Assembly: GCA_025352845.1 (NCBI GenBank)
Contig: JANXSC010000168.1
Coordinates: forward strand, 1-16,953
Length of the DNA: 16,953 nucleotides
Direction of reading: 5' to 3'
Origin: Opitutaceae bacterium
GTDB lineage: Bacteria > Verrucomicrobiota > Verrucomicrobiia > Opitutales > Opitutaceae
Shown piece after piece: positions 14,277 through 16,953 of the stretch (position 1 is its first letter; the number at the start of each line of letters is the position of its first letter). The position numbers were made by a program, and so were the translations under genes. A model generated the notes under the pieces. The model did no database searches, had not been told where the DNA came from, and saw only the letters and a program-made list of their open reading frames with translations.

Positions 14277-14354
14277 GCCTCACGCCAAGGACGCAAAGGT
14301 CGCCACCCCGCACGCGGATTGTCCTTTGCGTCCTCCGCGCCCTTGGCGTGAGGC
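14277..14354. repeat. 78-bp inverted repeat between gmhB and mutM
   Basis: GCCTCACGCCAAGG (14277-14290) pairs perfectly with CCTTGGCGTGAGGC (14341-14354). The adjoining ACGCAAAGG (14291-14299) pairs with CCTTTGCGT (14323-14331). It ends 10 bp before the mutM start. It resembles dispersed CGCCAAGG/CGCAAAGG repeats seen in many genomes, and it could also act as a hairpin in the mRNA. Confidence 0.9.
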
Positions 14355-14364
14355 TTCTTCCGCA

Positions 14365-15246
14365 ATGCCCGAACTCGCCGAAGTCGAATTCTTCCGCAAA
14401 CGCTGGGCGCAAGCCGCGACCGGCCAGCGCGTCGTCCGCGTCCTGACGCACGACACCAAAAAAATCCTGCGCGGTGTCGACCTCCCGGCGCTGCGCGGGG
14501 CGATCACGGGAGCGACCCTCAAGGTTTCGGCGGCACGGGCGAAGCAGATGGCGTTTCGTTTTAGCGGTGGCGCGTGGCTCGGCATCCACCTCGGCATGAG
14601 CGGAGAACTGTTCGTCAAGCCCGCGAACTACACACCGGAAAAACATGATCACCTCGTGCTCCTGACTGCGCGGCACGCGCTCGTGTTCAAGGATCCGCGG
14701 ATGTTTGGCGGCGTGGAGTTTCACCTCGGCAGTGAACCACCGCGTTGGTGGACCAAGATTGCGCCCGCGATTTCATCGGAGGCATTCACGATCGAAGCCG
14801 TCGCCGCCTTTCTCCGCCGCCGCGCCCGCGCGCCGATCAAGGCCGTGCTGCTGATGCAGGAGCGGTTCCCCGGCGTCGGCAACTGGATGGCCGACGAGAT
14901 TCTCTGGCGCGCGGCGATTCACCCGACGCGCCAGGCCGGTTCGCTCCGGCCCGCCGAAGTGCGCGCGCTGTGGCGCGAATGCCGCAGCGTCGCACGCCGT
15001 GCCCTTGCCACCATTGCCGGCCGCGGCGACTACCTGCCGCCCGATCTCAATGCGCACATTCCGCGCTCGTGGTTGTTCTGGCACCGCTGGGAAGATGGCG
15101 GTCGTTGCCCGAAAACGAAAAAGCCCCTCGCCCGCGCCACCATCGGCGGCCGGACCACGTGCTGGTCGCCCGCGCGGCAGAAACGAGTGGCGCGGGCCGC
15201 CAGCCCGCATCCGAAAAAGCAGGCGAGCCGCCCGCGTTCCCGATGA
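14365..15246 (+). CDS. mutM: Formamidopyrimidine/endonuclease VIII-type DNA glycosylase with degenerate zinc finger
   Basis: It excises oxidised bases and nicks the abasic site. The ATG at 14365 gives 293 residues, since the catalytic N-terminal Pro must follow the initiator Met (MPELAEVE; Pro2, Glu3; the usual second Pro is Ala5). Other conserved parts are the beta-hairpin Lys60 (RAKQMAF), HLGMSGELFV (75-84), FKDPRMFGGVEF and the helix-two-turn-helix QERFPGVGNWMADE (165-178) with Asn173. The C-terminal finger keeps the DNA-contacting loop GGRTT (261-265, Arg263) but only two of four zinc cysteines (Cys248 and Cys266), as in zincless-finger members. The last 20 or so residues (RVARAASPHPKKQASRPRSR) are encoded by a REP-like repeat. 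Its stop overlaps the tlyA start (ATGA). Confidence 0.9.
   Translation: MPELAEVEFFRKRWAQAATGQRVVRVLTHDTKKILRGVDLPALRGAITGATLKVSAARAKQMAFRFSGGAWLGIHLGMSGELFVKPANYTPEKHDHLVLLTARHALVFKDPRMFGGVEFHLGSEPPRWWTKIAPAISSEAFTIEAVAAFLRRRARAPIKAVLLMQERFPGVGNWMADEILWRAAIHPTRQAGSLRPAEVRALWRECRSVARRALATIAGRGDYLPPDLNAHIPRSWLFWHRWEDGGRCPKTKKPLARATIGGRTTCWSPARQKRVARAASPHPKKQASRPRSR
15192..15235. repeat. REP-like hairpin pair inside the 3' end of mutM
   Basis: One hairpin is GCGGGC-CGCCA-GCCCGC (15192-15208). The second is GCAGGCG-AGC-CGCCCGC (15219-15235), with one mismatch in the stem. They are separated by 10 bp. The pair codes for the last residues of MutM and ends eight bases before the tlyA start. Confidence 0.75.
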
Positions 15247-15989
15247 AAAAAATCCGGCTCGACGAACTGCTCGTCGCCCGCGGCCTCGCGGAGTCGCGCG
15301 CGCAGGCCAAGGCGCTAATCATGAGCGGGCGCGTCCTGCGCGGCACGGAGCGGCTCGACAAACCGGGGAAAGATTTTGCCGAAGACACGGAGCTGACCGT
15401 CGATCAACCGCCGCGTTTCGTCAGCCGCGGTGGCGAAAAACTCGCGGGCGCACTGGAAAAATTCGCCGTCGATCTCCGCGGCGCGCATGTGCTCGACGTG
15501 GGTGCTTCCACCGGCGGTTTCACGGATTGCGCGTTGCAGGCCGGCGCGGCGGATGTCGTCTGCGTGGATGTCGGCCGCGCCCAACTCCACGCCCGCCTCC
15601 GCGCCGATCTGCGCGTGACCAATCTCGAGCAGATCAACGCCCGCCATCTCACCGCCGCCGCCCTGCCGCGCGCGGAATACGATGCCATCGTGATGGACCT
15701 CGCGTTTATTTCGCTCAAGGCCGTGCTGCCCGCCGTGTGGCCGCTGCTGCGCGCCGGTGGCACGCTCATCGCGCTCGTGAAACCGCAGTTCGAAGCCGGC
15801 AAGGCCGAGGTCGACAAGGGCCGCGGCGTCATCCGCGATCCGGCGGTGCAAGAGGCGACGCTCGCCAGCGTGCGCGACTTCGCACTCGGCCAGCTCTCCC
15901 GCGCCCAGCTCATCGGCACGATGGATTCCCCGATCACCGGCGCGGACGGCAACCGGGAGTTCTTGCTCGGCCTGCGCAAGGAACCTTGA
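15243..15989 (+). CDS. tlyA: TlyA family rRNA 2'-O-methyltransferase (hemolysin A family)
   Basis: TlyA proteins ribose-methylate rRNA; in mycobacteria this affects capreomycin sensitivity. The ATG at 15243 overlaps the mutM stop (ATGA) and gives 248 residues. An N-terminal S4 RNA-binding domain (about 4-60, KIRLDELLVARGLAESRAQA) is followed by an FtsJ-type methyltransferase. The SAM motif is VLDVGASTGGFTDCAL (83-98). The K-D-K-E catalytic set appears as Lys66 (VSRGGEKL), Asp152 (IVMDLAFISLK), Lys180 (LVKPQFEAG) and Glu239 (NREFLL). nadK follows after 16 bp. The tlyA-nadK neighbourhood is known from other phyla. The target nucleotide cannot be told from sequence. Confidence 0.93.
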   Translation: MKKIRLDELLVARGLAESRAQAKALIMSGRVLRGTERLDKPGKDFAEDTELTVDQPPRFVSRGGEKLAGALEKFAVDLRGAHVLDVGASTGGFTDCALQAGAADVVCVDVGRAQLHARLRADLRVTNLEQINARHLTAAALPRAEYDAIVMDLAFISLKAVLPAVWPLLRAGGTLIALVKPQFEAGKAEVDKGRGVIRDPAVQEATLASVRDFALGQLSRAQLIGTMDSPITGADGNREFLLGLRKEP

Positions 15990-16005
15990 TACCGACTCAC
16001 CCCGC

Positions 16006-16845
16006 ATGAAACCGATCCGCTCCCTCGCGTTCGTCGTCAATGGCCACAAGGACGGGGCCACCGCCCTCGCCGACGAACTCACCGCGATCGCCCGCGCGGC
16101 GGGAGTGACTACCAAGCAGATCACCCGGCGCCCGATCTCGCCGGGATTTCTGCGGGGTTGCGACGCCTGCTGCGTCATCGGCGGCGATGGCACGCTGCTC
16201 GGCGCGGCGCGCGAATCCGCCCGCGAGCAGGTTCCGATTATCGGGGTCAACCGCGGGAGCCTCGGATTCCTCACGACCTTTTCCTCGGTCGAGGCCCGCG
16301 CGCAATTCGGCGAGCTGCTCGGCGGTGCATTCCGCATCGACCACCGCACCATGCTCGACTGTTCGACCCGCCGCGGCGTCCACGGCCTCGCGCTCAATGA
16401 CATCCTGATTAAGGACGAGGTGAACTCCCGCATCGTGCGGCTCGAGGTGTTCGCCGACGGCGAGTTCGTGACCGAATACACCTGCGACGGCCTCATCTTT
16501 TCCACGCCGACCGGCTCCACCGCCTATAATCTCTCCGCCGGCGGCCCGATCATTCACCCGGCGGCCGGGGTGATCGCGATGACCCCGATCTGTCCGCACA
16601 CCCTGAGCAACCGCTCGATCATTTTCCGGGAAAACGTGACGCTCCGCGTTTTTAACCGCTCGCCCGAATCGCGGTTGCTCGTCGCGATGGACGGCCAGCG
16701 CAACCTCAAGGTCAGCACGCGTTCACCGGTGGAAATCACCATCGCCAAAGCCCGGCTGCCGCTCGCCCAACGCGCCGACTACTCCCATTTCTCCGTCGTG
16801 CGCGCAAAACTCAAATGGAGCGGCGGCTTAGTGGAAAAGGGCTGA
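16006..16845 (+). CDS. nadK: NAD kinase
   Basis: NadK phosphorylates NAD to NADP in the cytoplasm. There are 279 residues from the ATG at 16006, starting MKPIRSLAFVVNGHKDGA. The catalytic GGDGTLLGAAR lies at 59-69 with Asp61. IIGVNRGSLGFLT (78-90), LNDILIKDEVNSR (130-142) and DGLIFSTPTGSTAYNLSAGG (161-180) follow. The rest of the family signature is HPAAGVIAMTPICPHTLSNR (184-203). All expected segments are present. It is probably the last gene of the mutM-tlyA-nadK unit and is followed nine bases later by a long inverted repeat that may end transcription. Confidence 0.97.
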   Translation: MKPIRSLAFVVNGHKDGATALADELTAIARAAGVTTKQITRRPISPGFLRGCDACCVIGGDGTLLGAARESAREQVPIIGVNRGSLGFLTTFSSVEARAQFGELLGGAFRIDHRTMLDCSTRRGVHGLALNDILIKDEVNSRIVRLEVFADGEFVTEYTCDGLIFSTPTGSTAYNLSAGGPIIHPAAGVIAMTPICPHTLSNRSIIFRENVTLRVFNRSPESRLLVAMDGQRNLKVSTRSPVEITIAKARLPLAQRADYSHFSVVRAKLKWSGGLVEKG

Positions 16846-16853
16846 GCTGGGTC

Positions 16854-16950
16854 TGTCATTCTGAGCGCAGCGAAGAATCACCTTGAATCAACGCGGCGTT
16901 TTTTAAGATGCGAAAGCCCTGCTGGATTCTTCGCTACGCTCAGAATGACA
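16854..16950. repeat. 97-bp inverted repeat with 26-bp arms after nadK
   Basis: The left arm 16854-16879 (TGTCATTCTGAGCGCAGCGA, then AGAATC) and right arm 16925-16950 match as inverted repeats at 25 of 26 positions. The spacer contains a run of six T (16900-16905). Very similar arms occur as dispersed repeats in many unrelated genomes (recalled, not searched). The folded RNA could terminate nadK transcription. Confidence 0.92.
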
Positions 16951-16953
16951 AAC

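Overview
The window is a 16.95-kb GC-rich bacterial chromosome segment, densely packed with genes on both strands. It most likely comes from the Verrucomicrobia, probably an Opitutaceae relative. The strongest clue is a secreted protein ending in VPDSG, a hydrophobic helix and an RR-containing tail: the VPDSG-CTERM sorting signal typical of that group. The lipid A gene (lpxC) and heptose genes (rfaE1, gmhB) show a Gram-negative envelope. The placement is inference, because there is no rRNA gene to confirm it. Almost no start codon has a Shine-Dalgarno sequence.

Layout. 1-461 (-) is the N-terminal part of lpxC, divergent from efp (608-1165, +). A minus-strand block follows, read from high to low coordinates: miaA, a thymidine-phosphorylase-family gene, an RlmI-type rRNA methyltransferase, and a membrane-anchored protein with a degenerate Mrr-like domain. 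A clear intrinsic terminator separates the phosphorylase from rlmI. At 6463-7323 (+) is a diacylglycerol-kinase-type lipid kinase. At 9084-7334 (-) trpA is followed by a REC-GGDEF diguanylate cyclase. At 9312-10147 (+) is a self-contained, more AT-rich unit: a promoter, a structured 5' leader, the VPDSG-CTERM gene and a perfect terminator. A glutamine cyclotransferase lipoprotein (11269-10412, -) is divergent from a plus-strand run: M24 peptidase, rfaE1, gmhB, mutM/fpg, tlyA and nadK.

How the genes relate. rfaE1 and gmhB are successive steps of ADP-heptose synthesis and are adjacent or overlapping. mutM and tlyA share an ATGA stop/start, and nadK follows 16 bp later; tlyA-nadK is a neighbour pair also known in other phyla. 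efp, miaA, rlmI and tlyA all act on translation but are spread over several transcription units. Most of the window is housekeeping. I found no defence island, mobile element with a transposase, CRISPR array, rRNA or intact tRNA.

What stands out. (1) A leader RNA candidate upstream of the VPDSG-CTERM gene has two interleaved perfect stems. (2) Four tandem heptanucleotides lie inside the start of gmhB, where copy-number change would shift the frame. (3) Palindromic intergenic repeats include a 230-bp long inverted repeat, and one REP-like pair supplies the C-terminus of MutM. (4) Several enzymes have altered key motifs: Asn at the EF-P loop tip, a replaced glycine-rich loop in the phosphorylase, loss of zinc ligands in GmhB and MutM, and an Mrr-like domain without nuclease residues.
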